Assembly: GCF_014211975.1 (NCBI RefSeq)
Contig: NZ_CP060084.1
Location: 2,108,001 to 2,172,000, forward strand
DNA from: Teredinibacter haidensis
Lineage (GTDB): Bacteria; Pseudomonadota; Gammaproteobacteria; Pseudomonadales; Cellvibrionaceae
Direction of reading: 5' to 3'
Length of the DNA stretch: 64,000 bases
The notes beneath the pieces are model-generated. The model did no database searches and was not told the DNA's origin. It saw nothing but the letters and a program-made list of their open reading frames with translations. Both the position numbers and the translations under genes were made by a program. Positions 17,090 through 24,499 of the stretch are shown here, in pieces. Position 1 is the stretch's first letter. Each line of letters opens with the position of its first letter.

Positions 17090-17566
17090 ATGAAATTACT
17101 ACACTGCTTTTTTATAATGCTTATTTCACTCGATACCCATAGTGTAGTCGATCTTGTAAAAGTCATTAAATCAGAAAACAGGATGTACCTTTATGAAAAT
17201 GGCCGAATCGTCAAGGAGTACCATGTGGCACTAGGAGCCAACCCAAAAGGTCACAAACAACAAGAAGGCGATCAGAAAACACCGGAAGGAGAGTACCTGC
17301 TTGATTATATAAAGCAAGATTCTTCATTTTATAAAGCCATGCATATTAGCTACCCAAATAAACATGATATTCAATCCGCAAAATCGAAAGGTGTGCCTCC
17401 GGGCGGATTCATTATGGTACACGGCCAAAAAAACGGGCTGAGCTGGCTAGCCACTATCACACAAAGGTTTAACTGGACAGATGGATGCATTGCGCTGAAA
17501 AACAATGAAATGGATGAATTTATTTCACTTGTAGCAATAGGAACCCACATAAAAATCATATATTAA
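17090..17566 (+). CDS. L,D-transpeptidase (YkuD domain), secreted
   Basis: A 158-residue protein. Residues about 1-18 (KLLHCFFIMLISLDTHS) look like a short signal peptide. The YkuD domain follows, with the early VIKSENRMYLYENGRIVKEY strand, GDQKTPEGEYLL, the HGQKN histidine and the catalytic segment FNWTDGCIALKNNEMDEF, where the nucleophile is the Cys of TDGC. The W-T-D-G-C-I-A form is that of the YafK-like branch. Such enzymes form or exchange 3-3 cross-links or attach proteins to peptidoglycan in the periplasm. It is followed after 15 nt by a second transpeptidase gene, so the two are probably co-transcribed. Confidence 0.85.
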   Translation: MKLLHCFFIMLISLDTHSVVDLVKVIKSENRMYLYENGRIVKEYHVALGANPKGHKQQEGDQKTPEGEYLLDYIKQDSSFYKAMHISYPNKHDIQSAKSKGVPPGGFIMVHGQKNGLSWLATITQRFNWTDGCIALKNNEMDEFISLVAIGTHIKIIY

Positions 17567-17581
17567 CACAAAGAAATAACC

Positions 17582-18244
17582 ATGAAATTTATTGCACATA
17601 AAGTCGGATTCAAAAGCGATAACAAACCTGCTGACGTCAAAACGATTGTTGATCTTCTGTCCATGAGGAAAAATCAATTTAAATACAAGCAGTGCCTATC
17701 AAAAATGGTAGTGCCTGAGCAACGAGATCCCGAATGCATCGGCAAGTTAATAGAAGCAATCAAGCTGTTTCAGAAAAATTTCCAAAAAATGAAAATACCA
17801 GATGGAATTATATCCCCGAATGGGAACACAATTCTGTATCTTGGCGGCATTAGACCTTCTGGCAAAGTTATCATCGTCGATCTTGATGATCAAAACCTCT
17901 ACGCTCTCAACGGGCCTAGACTTGAGCATGAATTTTACTGCGCGTCAGGAGACAAGCTTCACCCTACGGCCACATGGCCATCTCTTCATAGAATAACAAG
18001 AAAACACAAAGTTTACAGAAGCCGTACCTACGACGCACAAATGAATTATGCAATGTTCTTTACGTCCGATGGCAAGGCAATTCATCAGTCCAATGTAGTT
18101 GGATTGACTTCCACATTAAAAGATATCGGCATAAATCAATTAGGCTCACATGGATGCGTAAGACTCTCAGAAGACAATGCTTGCACCCTTTTCGATTGGG
18201 CGCCCATGAACACTCCCGTATTTGTGGATCTTGAAAAATTATGA
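17582..18244 (+). CDS. L,D-transpeptidase-domain protein with N-terminal PG-binding-like region, no signal peptide
   Basis: A 220-residue protein. The N-terminal part (about 1-85) has VGFKSDNKPADVKTIVDLL and later EAIKLFQKNFQKMKIPDGII, the layout of a peptidoglycan-binding repeat as found on phage and type VI secretion wall enzymes. The C-terminal part (about 95-220) is a YkuD domain with the HQSN histidine region and the catalytic LGSHGCVRLSEDNA, including the SHGC cysteine. The N-terminus is hydrophilic with no signal peptide, so export would need another route, for example type VI secretion or lysis. The stop overlaps the next gene by 4 nt (ATGA). A wall-targeting effector is an inference; a housekeeping enzyme is the alternative. 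Confidence 0.75.
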   Translation: MKFIAHKVGFKSDNKPADVKTIVDLLSMRKNQFKYKQCLSKMVVPEQRDPECIGKLIEAIKLFQKNFQKMKIPDGIISPNGNTILYLGGIRPSGKVIIVDLDDQNLYALNGPRLEHEFYCASGDKLHPTATWPSLHRITRKHKVYRSRTYDAQMNYAMFFTSDGKAIHQSNVVGLTSTLKDIGINQLGSHGCVRLSEDNACTLFDWAPMNTPVFVDLEKL

Positions 18245-18561
18245 AAATATTCATAGGCATCATAGTCTTGACGATTTCGTTTTTTTTAGGTGTGGTTTCA
18301 GCAGTAATTTACTACGAAAACAAAATAGAAAGCATTAATGAAGATATCCTTTCGAAGGAAATATCACTAACAAGCTCAATCTCAAACAAAAGCGCTCCTT
18401 GCGAAGAACTACTAACATCGGATAACTGGATTCAAGAGAATCAAGGAAAATATTCTGTATTCTGGCAGATTAATGCCGATCAAACAATGATCGCTAAATT
18501 GGTTATTGATAGCGACTACTCAAGCGCCATTGAAACATTTGCAAATGGCTGTCATAATTAA
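18241..18561 (+). CDS. membrane-anchored periplasmic protein, candidate partner/immunity protein
   Basis: A 106-residue protein with one N-terminal hydrophobic segment (IFIGIIVLTISFFLGVVSAV, about residues 3-22), then a coiled-coil-like YYENKIESINEDIL stretch and a small acidic domain with two cysteines (APCEEL, ANGCHN) that could form a disulfide. It should face the periplasm. Its ATG overlaps the stop of the transpeptidase gene, which means tight translational coupling. A small periplasmic protein coupled to a wall hydrolase or transpeptidase is the usual form of a cognate inhibitor, but I recognise no known immunity family. Confidence 0.6.
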   Translation: MKIFIGIIVLTISFFLGVVSAVIYYENKIESINEDILSKEISLTSSISNKSAPCEELLTSDNWIQENQGKYSVFWQINADQTMIAKLVIDSDYSSAIETFANGCHN

Positions 18562-18710
18562 ATTAATTGAAAGAATCAAATACAATACCATTTACAAAAA
18601 TCTATCGATAGACTAAATGAGTCACACACGCCTGTATATCGATACGAAAGATTCTGTATGTGCGGAACAACTTACCGTATAGATACACTCAAGAAAATTT
18701 AATTGCCCTC

Positions 18711-19353
18711 ATGAAAGTAACAATATTTCAATTAGAAAATCCGATTTATTCGTCGCCTTCAGATCCATTTTCTGAAGTGGCTAAGGCCATTTATCACACT
18801 CCAACACTACCTGCATACGCAATCATTGACTCACGCCTTGACATGAAAAACTCTATTCATGTCCCTGCCGGATATATTCCTATGCGTTATAATATTGACA
18901 AAGATAAAGTTATCACAGAAAAATCAAATAGCATGTTTGGTGCGTCAGACGAGGGAACGCTCACGGTTTATCACAATGGTATTTGTGACTATAAATTGCT
19001 ATTCCCTCATGTCAATCCGCGCAAACTTAAAAATGAGACTATCTCTTTTTTCCGAAGAGGCGGAACACGCATTTGAAACTCAATCCTGGATATCATATTG
19101 CATCATGGTTGGAGCGGTAATTGAAGGGTTGTTGTTTGATAAGTTTGGCAACAGAAACTTTAACTCATTGATAGAAAAAGCTAAAGCAGTTAAATTATTA
19201 AACGCAAATGAAGCCATAGTTATTGATTCAATCAGAAACACTCGTAACAAAATACACGCAAATAAATACAATGAAGATATTGCAGGTCGAAAAGAAGCTC
19301 TACAGTTGAGTGCAGCCTATGATCGTCTGCTGAAGAAAAACTGGGGAACATAA
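18711..19353 (+). pseudogene. frameshifted gene with HEPN-like C-terminus
   Basis: One frame runs from ATG 18711 (MKVTIFQLENPIYSS) through PAYAIIDSRLDMKNSIHVPA and stops at 19076. The sense continues in another frame from about 19040 to 19353 (EEAEHAFETQSWISYCIMVG, FNSLIEKAKAVKLLNANEA, IRNTRNKIHANKYNEDIAGR). Removing one T from the TTTTTT run at about 19046-19051 would join them into about 213 residues. The C-terminal part is helical with an R-x6-H (RNTRNKIH) motif, as in HEPN/DUF4145-like proteins. Homopolymer slippage, sequencing error or true decay cannot be told apart here. Confidence 0.5.
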
Positions 19354-19554
19354 AAATTGAGCAAGATCACACAGAAATAGGGGTATTGTGGTCATCCCTC
19401 GAAAAGTCCACTAACTCTCTAAAGGCCAGACGCCATAAGCCTTTCAACGAATGGACTAGCTGACACAAAGTTTCTCAAACACACGATTTTTTACGTCTAG
19501 CTCCTTTTTAAGTGTGCTTATTTCAACGCTTTGTTGCTGAGCTTTTGCTTCCCA

Positions 19555-19618
19555 GGCTATCTCTAAACATAATGTCGGATTTGCCGGTAGTAATCTGACA
19601 TTATGTTTAGAGATAGCC
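19555..19618. repeat. long near-perfect inverted repeat
   Basis: Arms at 19555-19580 and 19593-19618 are 26 bp long and differ at one position. Each begins GGCTATCTCTAAACATAATG, and they are separated by a 12-bp loop. No T tract follows, so it is not a terminator. It borders the group II intron fragment and resembles a palindromic recombination target or two abutting mobile-element ends. Confidence 0.8.
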
Positions 19619-19705
19619 GTGATACGGCTCGTCGATTCCGCATTGCCTTCGGCGACGCTCGCCGCGTGGCAGACCCCCGGGCGTGGCCGGGGGGGGCGCA
19701 TAGTG

Positions 19706-19921
19706 GCGTACGGTACCTTCTTTCCCAGTGCGGCGAAAAGGGTTCTATCTCACCTAAATGAAATTCTGGTGAAATGGGCCTCAAGAAAATACAAGCGACT
19801 CAAAAGGGGTAAGAGCCCTGCTAGAAAATGGCTACGAGGATTAGCAGAAAGAGATCCGTCGCAACTATTTGTCTGGCAAATAGGTCCTATCCCCCTCGTC
19901 CCTTTTTCCCTCTGCCCTTGA
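19706..19921 (+). pseudogene. C-terminal fragment of a group II intron maturase
   Basis: The frame reads YGTFFPSAAKRVLSHLNEIL, then VKWASRKYKRLKRGKSPARK and WLRGLAERDPSQLFVWQIG. This is the intron-maturase (GIIM) domain at the end of group II intron reverse transcriptases, where NxxLVxWAxxKYKRLRR and a terminal ARRxPxLFxHW are conserved. No reverse transcriptase domain precedes it and no domain V/VI RNA was recognised after it, so it is a dead fragment. Upstream, the DNA is unusually G+C-rich (19660-19700) compared with its surroundings. Confidence 0.65.
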
Positions 19922-19929
19922 GTATACGC

Positions 19930-20523
19930 CTATTTTTTTGCAGGCTTGTTTTGTCGCAGCATGGGGATTTTCAATCCTTCCTCACAGGATTCGATCAAAA
20001 CTTCAAGTCGCCTTAGGCGCGTTTCCTCTTTCTTCGCACTCATCACCCACCATATCGAATCTCTTTTGTACGATGGTGCCAAATTACTAAAGTATTCCCA
20101 GGCTTGTTCGTTGGCTTTAACTTGCTTTTCATAGGCTTTGTCCAGCTTGATGTTGCGTTTATCACTGGAATACCCTTCCTTGTCGCTGCGATTTTTAAAA
20201 AGCTTGAGCCCCTCTGGTCTCATTCTTTTGTCAGTGATTAACTGCTCAACTTTCTTTACGTTTACTGCGCTCCATACGCTATTCATCTTACGAGGCGTAA
20301 AGCGGATTTTATAGCTTTCTTCGTCGACGGTTTTACGTATGCCGTCGATCCAGCCAAAACACAGGGCGACATCCACCGATTCAGACCAAGTAAGATTTTC
20401 TTTTCCAGAACCTTTTCTAAAGTATCCTACCCAAATCTCATCGATTTTAGCGTAATGTTTTTCGAGCCACACACAAAAGTCATCTTGATCTTTAAAATAA
20501 ATTAAGTCGGACATTGTTTGCAT
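19930..20523 (-). CDS. YdeI/OmpD-associated family protein
   Basis: A 197-residue protein with the family signature: DFCVWLEKHYAKIDEIWVGY, then FRKGSGKENLTWSESVDVAL and CFGWIDGIRK at about residues 55-64, RFTPRKMNSVWSAVN at about 75-89, and a C-terminal lysine-rich segment (SAKKEETRLRRLEVLIESC). The family is widespread and is described as bacteriocin-protection-like in Bacteroidetes homologues; its biochemistry is not known. The gene sits alone between mobile-element fragments. A second start at codon 4 (MSDLIYF) is possible. It may be a cassette-borne or transferred gene, as a relative lies in the array at 1-150. Confidence 0.8.
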   Translation of the reverse strand: MQTMSDLIYFKDQDDFCVWLEKHYAKIDEIWVGYFRKGSGKENLTWSESVDVALCFGWIDGIRKTVDEESYKIRFTPRKMNSVWSAVNVKKVEQLITDKRMRPEGLKLFKNRSDKEGYSSDKRNIKLDKAYEKQVKANEQAWEYFSNLAPSYKRDSIWWVMSAKKEETRLRRLEVLIESCEEGLKIPMLRQNKPAKK

Positions 20524-20673
20524 TCTTTATTGTTTCTGTCTTTTAGGTTTTGTAAGCGGCCAATAATTGTAAACTTTCAATTAGAGCTGGCTGAAGACGG
20601 ATCGAGTACTACCCTATCATAACATTTTTTGGCGTTATTCGCTGGTGTTACCCACAAAAAGTAGACACCCAAC

Positions 20674-21538
20674 TTATGCAGCCATCGCTGCGGTTCCCTC
20701 AAACTCAACGGAACTAAGCCCGTCGCTTGCAGAGCGTCTTATTTTGCGGTTGTAAAATATTTCAATGTAGCCAAATATACCGGATCGTGTCTCTTCGATC
20801 GACTGATAATTTTTGGCATATATCAATTCAATTTTAAGTCGGGCATAGAATGACTCCATCACCGCATTTTCCAGCAGTTTCCTTTTCGACTCATGCTCCG
20901 CCGGATGCCGTGCTTCTCAAGGAAGCTCACATAGCTATTTGAACGGTATTGAGTGCCACGATATGACTGCACGATTAAACCCGGCGCTACGCCTCTTGCG
21001 TCAATAGCCATTTGCTTGGCTCGCGTTATCAGCTCCTCTGTCATTTGAGTATCCAAGGTCCAACCGATAATTTTTCGCGACTATAAGTCCATCACGGTTG
21101 CCAAATAGAGCCACTTTTTTTAACCCACACGTAGGTGATATCGCTGACCCACTTATGATTTGGTCGATCAGACGAGAAGTTCCATCATAGGAGGTTGTCA
21201 GAAACGTTGTGCATCGTTAGCGCATGCCCGCCATAGTTAAATGCTTTCCCGTTTCGCGCAATTCTCCTGTTTTCCCGCATGATTTTTGCGACAAAGTTGA
21301 GTGAGCATCTGTGGCCAAGCGCATTCAGCTCTTTCGTAATTCTCGGTGCGCCGTACATCGCTTGAAACTCAGCAAACGTATCCTTAACAAAGCTTTCGAC
21401 ACCTTCGCGCCGAGTTTGCCTCTGGCTTTTAGGCGCGTCACGCCATTTGCAAAAGCCTGAACGATGTACGCCAAGCACCTCACGCATCAAGCTGATGCTG
21501 TATTGCCCAACGTGCTCTAAAATAATTGCGTACTTCAT
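20674..21538 (-). pseudogene. IS3-family transposase OrfB, broken
   Basis: Pieces in three frames rebuild an IS3-type integrase. The order is an N-terminal part (MKYAIILEHVGQYSISLMRE, MYGAPRITKELNALGHRCS), a middle part with a DITYVW aspartate readable near 21130-21160, VQSYRGTQYRSN where the family has HSDRGxQY, and the end AVMESFYARLKIELIYAKNY with the catalytic Glu. The second catalytic Asp is replaced by Tyr (QSYRG), and frameshifts near 21184 and 20870 break the frame. It cannot be active. Clear terminal inverted repeats were not found. Confidence 0.75.
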
Positions 21539-21800
21539 TCGTGGTGCTTCGCGAAGTACGCAGTAGCCTTTTGTAGAAAAGACATCTCCTCTTGCAGGCG
21601 CTTATTTTCACGGCGAAGCCGTCTTAGTTCGTCGCTTTCTTGTTTGGAATAATCTACCCCATCAACTTTATTAAACTGCTTATCAGAAAGACGAGTGAAC
21701 TGACGCTTCCAGTTTGCTATTTGCTGCACACTTACCCCAAGCTCTTTTGCAAGTTACGCCTGCGTGACTCCGGCCTTTGCGGATCGCTTCACTGCCTCTT
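21535..21800 (-). pseudogene. IS3-family OrfA, interrupted by a stop codon
   Basis: Helix-turn-helix OrfA with a leucine-zipper end. The frame reads RKEAVKRSAKAGVTQA, then an in-frame TAA, then LAKELGVSVQQIANWKRQF and the coiled coil DELRRLRRENKRLQEEMSFL ending YFAKHHE. The 3' end overlaps OrfB by 4 nt, as in intact IS3 elements that use frameshifting. The internal stop shows decay. Confidence 0.65.
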
Positions 21801-21839
21801 TTCGAATCGTGGGTAACTTGGTCGCGTTATTTGTGAAGC

Positions 21840-22465
21840 GAAATTTGCTTATTGGAAAAATACGCCCTTCGGGCTTTTTGGCATCTAACGCCTCTGGTTT
21901 GGACAATTTTTTGGCAAACAGGTTGATAAACAAATGAAAGCCATTCTCATAATAGGCTTATATCTCACTGATCAAATTGGGGTAGAATACTCGCAAACCA
22001 ATTTTTGGGGATGGACAAAAACCGTGTTACGAATTCTAGTGTTAGCGAAAGAATTAAAAGCTCAAAAAGACTAACACTTCGGCTTGCGTGGAAAACGATG
22101 ACAAACGAATTAACGATACGTCAAAATTATTGATAGATATGATTTTTAAAAAAGCAAACGTGAAATGTAAATTTGGTTTCACCAAAAAAAGAAAATTCTA
22201 CGCCATTTCAAAGAAACTAGAGAAATTGACAGCATTAGATGAATCGGATTGACTTCGAGTGTAGGGGGGCGTAGATTTAACTCTGAAGTGCATCATTTGA
22301 TGTTGTAGGCAAAGCGGTAAGATGAAGGTAAGCTTGTCGCTTTTTCTCCGGCAATAGATGAAGTGATGACAAAAACATACCAGCAGAAAATAGTTGCGAC
22401 GCAATCAAGGTGGACGCGGCTACCTTCATAAACAGGCTCAAGGGCACGTCGAAAAAGCCCTCGAG
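21840..22465. other. no recognisable gene between two transposase remnants
   Basis: Only short shadow frames are present. The right part (about 22380-22465) may be further decayed IS5 sequence continuing into the remnant at 22466. Nothing else was identified. Confidence 0.4.
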
Positions 22466-22736
22466 TAGGCAAAAAGGCGCGCCTAGGTTTTGGTATGCAC
22501 CATGTCATGGAAAATCGCCATCATTTAATGGTGGGATTTAAAACGATCAAGGCCGAAAGCATCACGGAGCGAGACGCAGCGGTTTATTTATTGGCGGAAT
22601 TGCCAGCCGAACACCGGAAAACGGTAGGAGCCGACAAGGGGTGGCTTACTTCGAATGATGGTTTGAGGATTGGATCGTGTGGATATGGTGATAACGTTTA
22701 CGGCCACCGTGTTCAATTTACTGCGTATGAATAATC
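22466..22736 (+). pseudogene. IS5-family transposase remnant
   Basis: The frame reads KKARLGFGMHHVMENRHHLM, then VGFKTIKAESITERDAAVYL, LAELPAEHRKTVGADKGW. This is the central block of an IS5-type DDE transposase, where GHVLMENRHGLVV, a TAExxAA stretch and LGADKGYDT are conserved. The expected DKGYDT has become DKGWLT. Both ends are missing. It lies beside the intact IS1595-type element. Confidence 0.6.
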
Positions 22737-22869
22737 AGCATGAGTATTGGCAGTAGATTTGCCGTAAAATTCCGTAGAGACGAAAAATCGCGGGGAAAGT
22801 GTGCCGTTTCAATTCAAAATCGATGATATTTTTAGTGTGGTAGTTTTTTCGAGGTTTTTTAAATTATTT

Positions 22870-23905
22870 CCTAATTAGGTTCATATCTAAGCCGGCTATA
22901 ATCGTAAAATATTTTCTGTTATCGGCGGGGTTCGTAATGAAACGTAGGCCAATCGTGGCATTAGGGCAGACAAATTGTATCTGCGGTTAAAACGATACTG
23001 AAATTCTGCCAGGTAACGTTGTGCGTGCTTTGGACTGATCGAATGATAAGTGCTGCGCAATGCACTTTTCAGGTTCCCAAGCACTGTGTTCACCCAATAA
23101 AACTCGATTTCTTCAACAGACGCTTTTCCTCCACCGCAAACAATTTTGTCGTGCTCACAACCAGCTTCGGTTACAGCGTTAAAGCATTGCAAGCCGTCAG
23201 AAACGATTGTGCTACCGGCTTTTATTGCTTTGCTTGCCCACTTGGAAATAGTCCTACTTCGAAAACCATCAACAATCTGAAGCTTTATAGCCTCTGGCTG
23301 CCCCTGCTTTGTGGTCTGTACTGCCGCGACAAACGGCGTTTTATTTTCAGATCCACGCCCAACCTTACCTCCACGACGTTCTCCGCCAAGGTACGCGTCA
23401 TCGAGCTCAATAAACCCCGATAGCGGCTTGTCGTTGTCCCTTTCCAGCATTACCTGCATAAGCTTCTGCTTCATTCGCCACGCTGATTTATAGCCAATAC
23501 CCAGTCGCCTCATGAGTTCAAGCGCCGAAACACCCTTTTTGTCTTGAGTAATAAAATACATACCCAAAAACCACATTCGTAAAGGAAGCTTTGTGGCTTG
23601 AAATATCGTACCGGCGGTTATTGACGTTTGATGATGGCACTTATTGCATTGCTGAAGTTTTCTTGTACTTAAGCGGCAGCTTTCAGTACAGCCACACTCT
23701 GGACAAAAAAATCCGTTTGGCCAGCGCCAGTTAAATAAAGCCTCAAAACATTGCTCTTCCGTACCATAAAGCCCCATGAATTCCGGTAAACTCATACCTT
23801 TCTGAAATTGAACTGTATTTTGCGCCATGACTAAGCCTTTGATTTCTCTTAACAATACTGGCTTAATATACAGTACAGTACGGCTTAGATATAGACCTAA
23901 TTAGG
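22870..23905 (-). mobile_element. intact IS1595-family insertion sequence
   Basis: A 1036-bp element bounded by 25-bp terminal inverted repeats (22870-22894 and 23881-23905) that match at 23 positions; both begin CCTAATTAGGT from the outside. A perfect 8-bp direct repeat AATTATTT flanks it at 22862-22869 and 23906-23913. An 8-bp target duplication is usual for the IS1595 family. Intact ends, duplication and transposase point to a recent insertion. It sits 208 bp before the discrete ACP gene at the edge of the biosynthetic cluster. Confidence 0.92.
22896..23828 (-). CDS. IS1595-family transposase
   Basis: A 310-residue transposase from ATG 23828 (MAQNTVQFQKG); an in-frame ATG at 23855 would add nine residues. 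The N-terminal zinc ribbon is at about residues 41-70 (FFCPECGCTES ... QQCNKCHHQTS). The ISXO2-like catalytic domain follows at about 115-280, with the first acidic site in FIELDDAYLGGERRG, the second in STIVSDGLQCFNAV, and the late segment VEEIEFYWVNTVLGNLKSA. That late part has Asn where many families have an Asp/Glu (WVNTVLGNLK), which is the normal IS1595 pattern. It fills almost the entire element. Confidence 0.92.
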   Translation of the reverse strand: MAQNTVQFQKGMSLPEFMGLYGTEEQCFEALFNWRWPNGFFCPECGCTESCRLSTRKLQQCNKCHHQTSITAGTIFQATKLPLRMWFLGMYFITQDKKGVSALELMRRLGIGYKSAWRMKQKLMQVMLERDNDKPLSGFIELDDAYLGGERRGGKVGRGSENKTPFVAAVQTTKQGQPEAIKLQIVDGFRSRTISKWASKAIKAGSTIVSDGLQCFNAVTEAGCEHDKIVCGGGKASVEEIEFYWVNTVLGNLKSALRSTYHSISPKHAQRYLAEFQYRFNRRYNLSALMPRLAYVSLRTPPITENILRL

Positions 23906-24113
23906 AATTATTTAGGAAATCGAAAAGCGCGATACTCATACTTTTTAACAAACTTTTAGAACATAAAACGCCGGAGTAGTTAATGCGATATCATTTTACA
24001 GGATAATACCAACTATGATTCACTTCAGATTTTTATCCACGAGACAATAAGAAAGTCTCACAGAATTGATTAAAAATATTTGTCAAACCAAGCCGAAGAA
24101 AGCGCAACGAAAC

Positions 24114-24401
24114 ATGAAACAGATAGATGAAATAATTGAGCTACTTCACGCTACTATTCTACGGATGTCGCCTTATTCTTTAGAGACTATTGATCAAGCA
24201 GGAAAAGTTTTTAAAGAAAGTTACCTCGTAGACCTAGGCATTAACTCGATTGACTATGCAGAGATTGTGACAACTATGATGGAAAACCTGAAAATCGGGG
24301 TGCCATTGAATAATTTTTGCAGTGTTAACAGGGTAGATGATATTGCTGAGTTAATTTTTGTTATTCAGAAAAAGGCATGCGAAGTATGCGAAGAGGCGTA
24401 A
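24114..24401 (+). CDS. discrete acyl carrier protein
   Basis: A 95-residue carrier protein with the phosphopantetheine site VDLGINSIDYAEI; the Ser of NSID takes the arm, near residue 43. Helix I (IDEIIELLHATILRMSP) and the VDDIAELIFVI C-terminal helix fit an ACP. I start it at ATG 24114 because GAAGAAAG precedes it; the upstream start at 24066 adds a lysine-rich, unconserved stretch. It is on the strand opposite to the megasynthases and convergent with the export operon. A free-standing ACP is expected in trans-AT clusters with beta-branching (as donor ACP for the acetyl group), but nothing here proves that role. Confidence 0.8.
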   Translation: MKQIDEIIELLHATILRMSPYSLETIDQAGKVFKESYLVDLGINSIDYAEIVTTMMENLKIGVPLNNFCSVNRVDDIAELIFVIQKKACEVCEEA

Positions 24402-24499
24402 AAGACGCGAAGCCATAAAAAGCAATAAGTTGAATGTTGTTGTGGCTTAGCGAAAGTTGTAGATTTTTGTGGCGGCCTTTGACTCTATAATCGTCTGCA

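Noticed and set aside
19456..19701. 81-codon minus-strand frame
   Set aside because: It crosses the long inverted repeat and the G+C-rich block. Its coiled-coil end (STLKKELDVKNRVFEKL) might be a fragment of some transposase but is too short to name.
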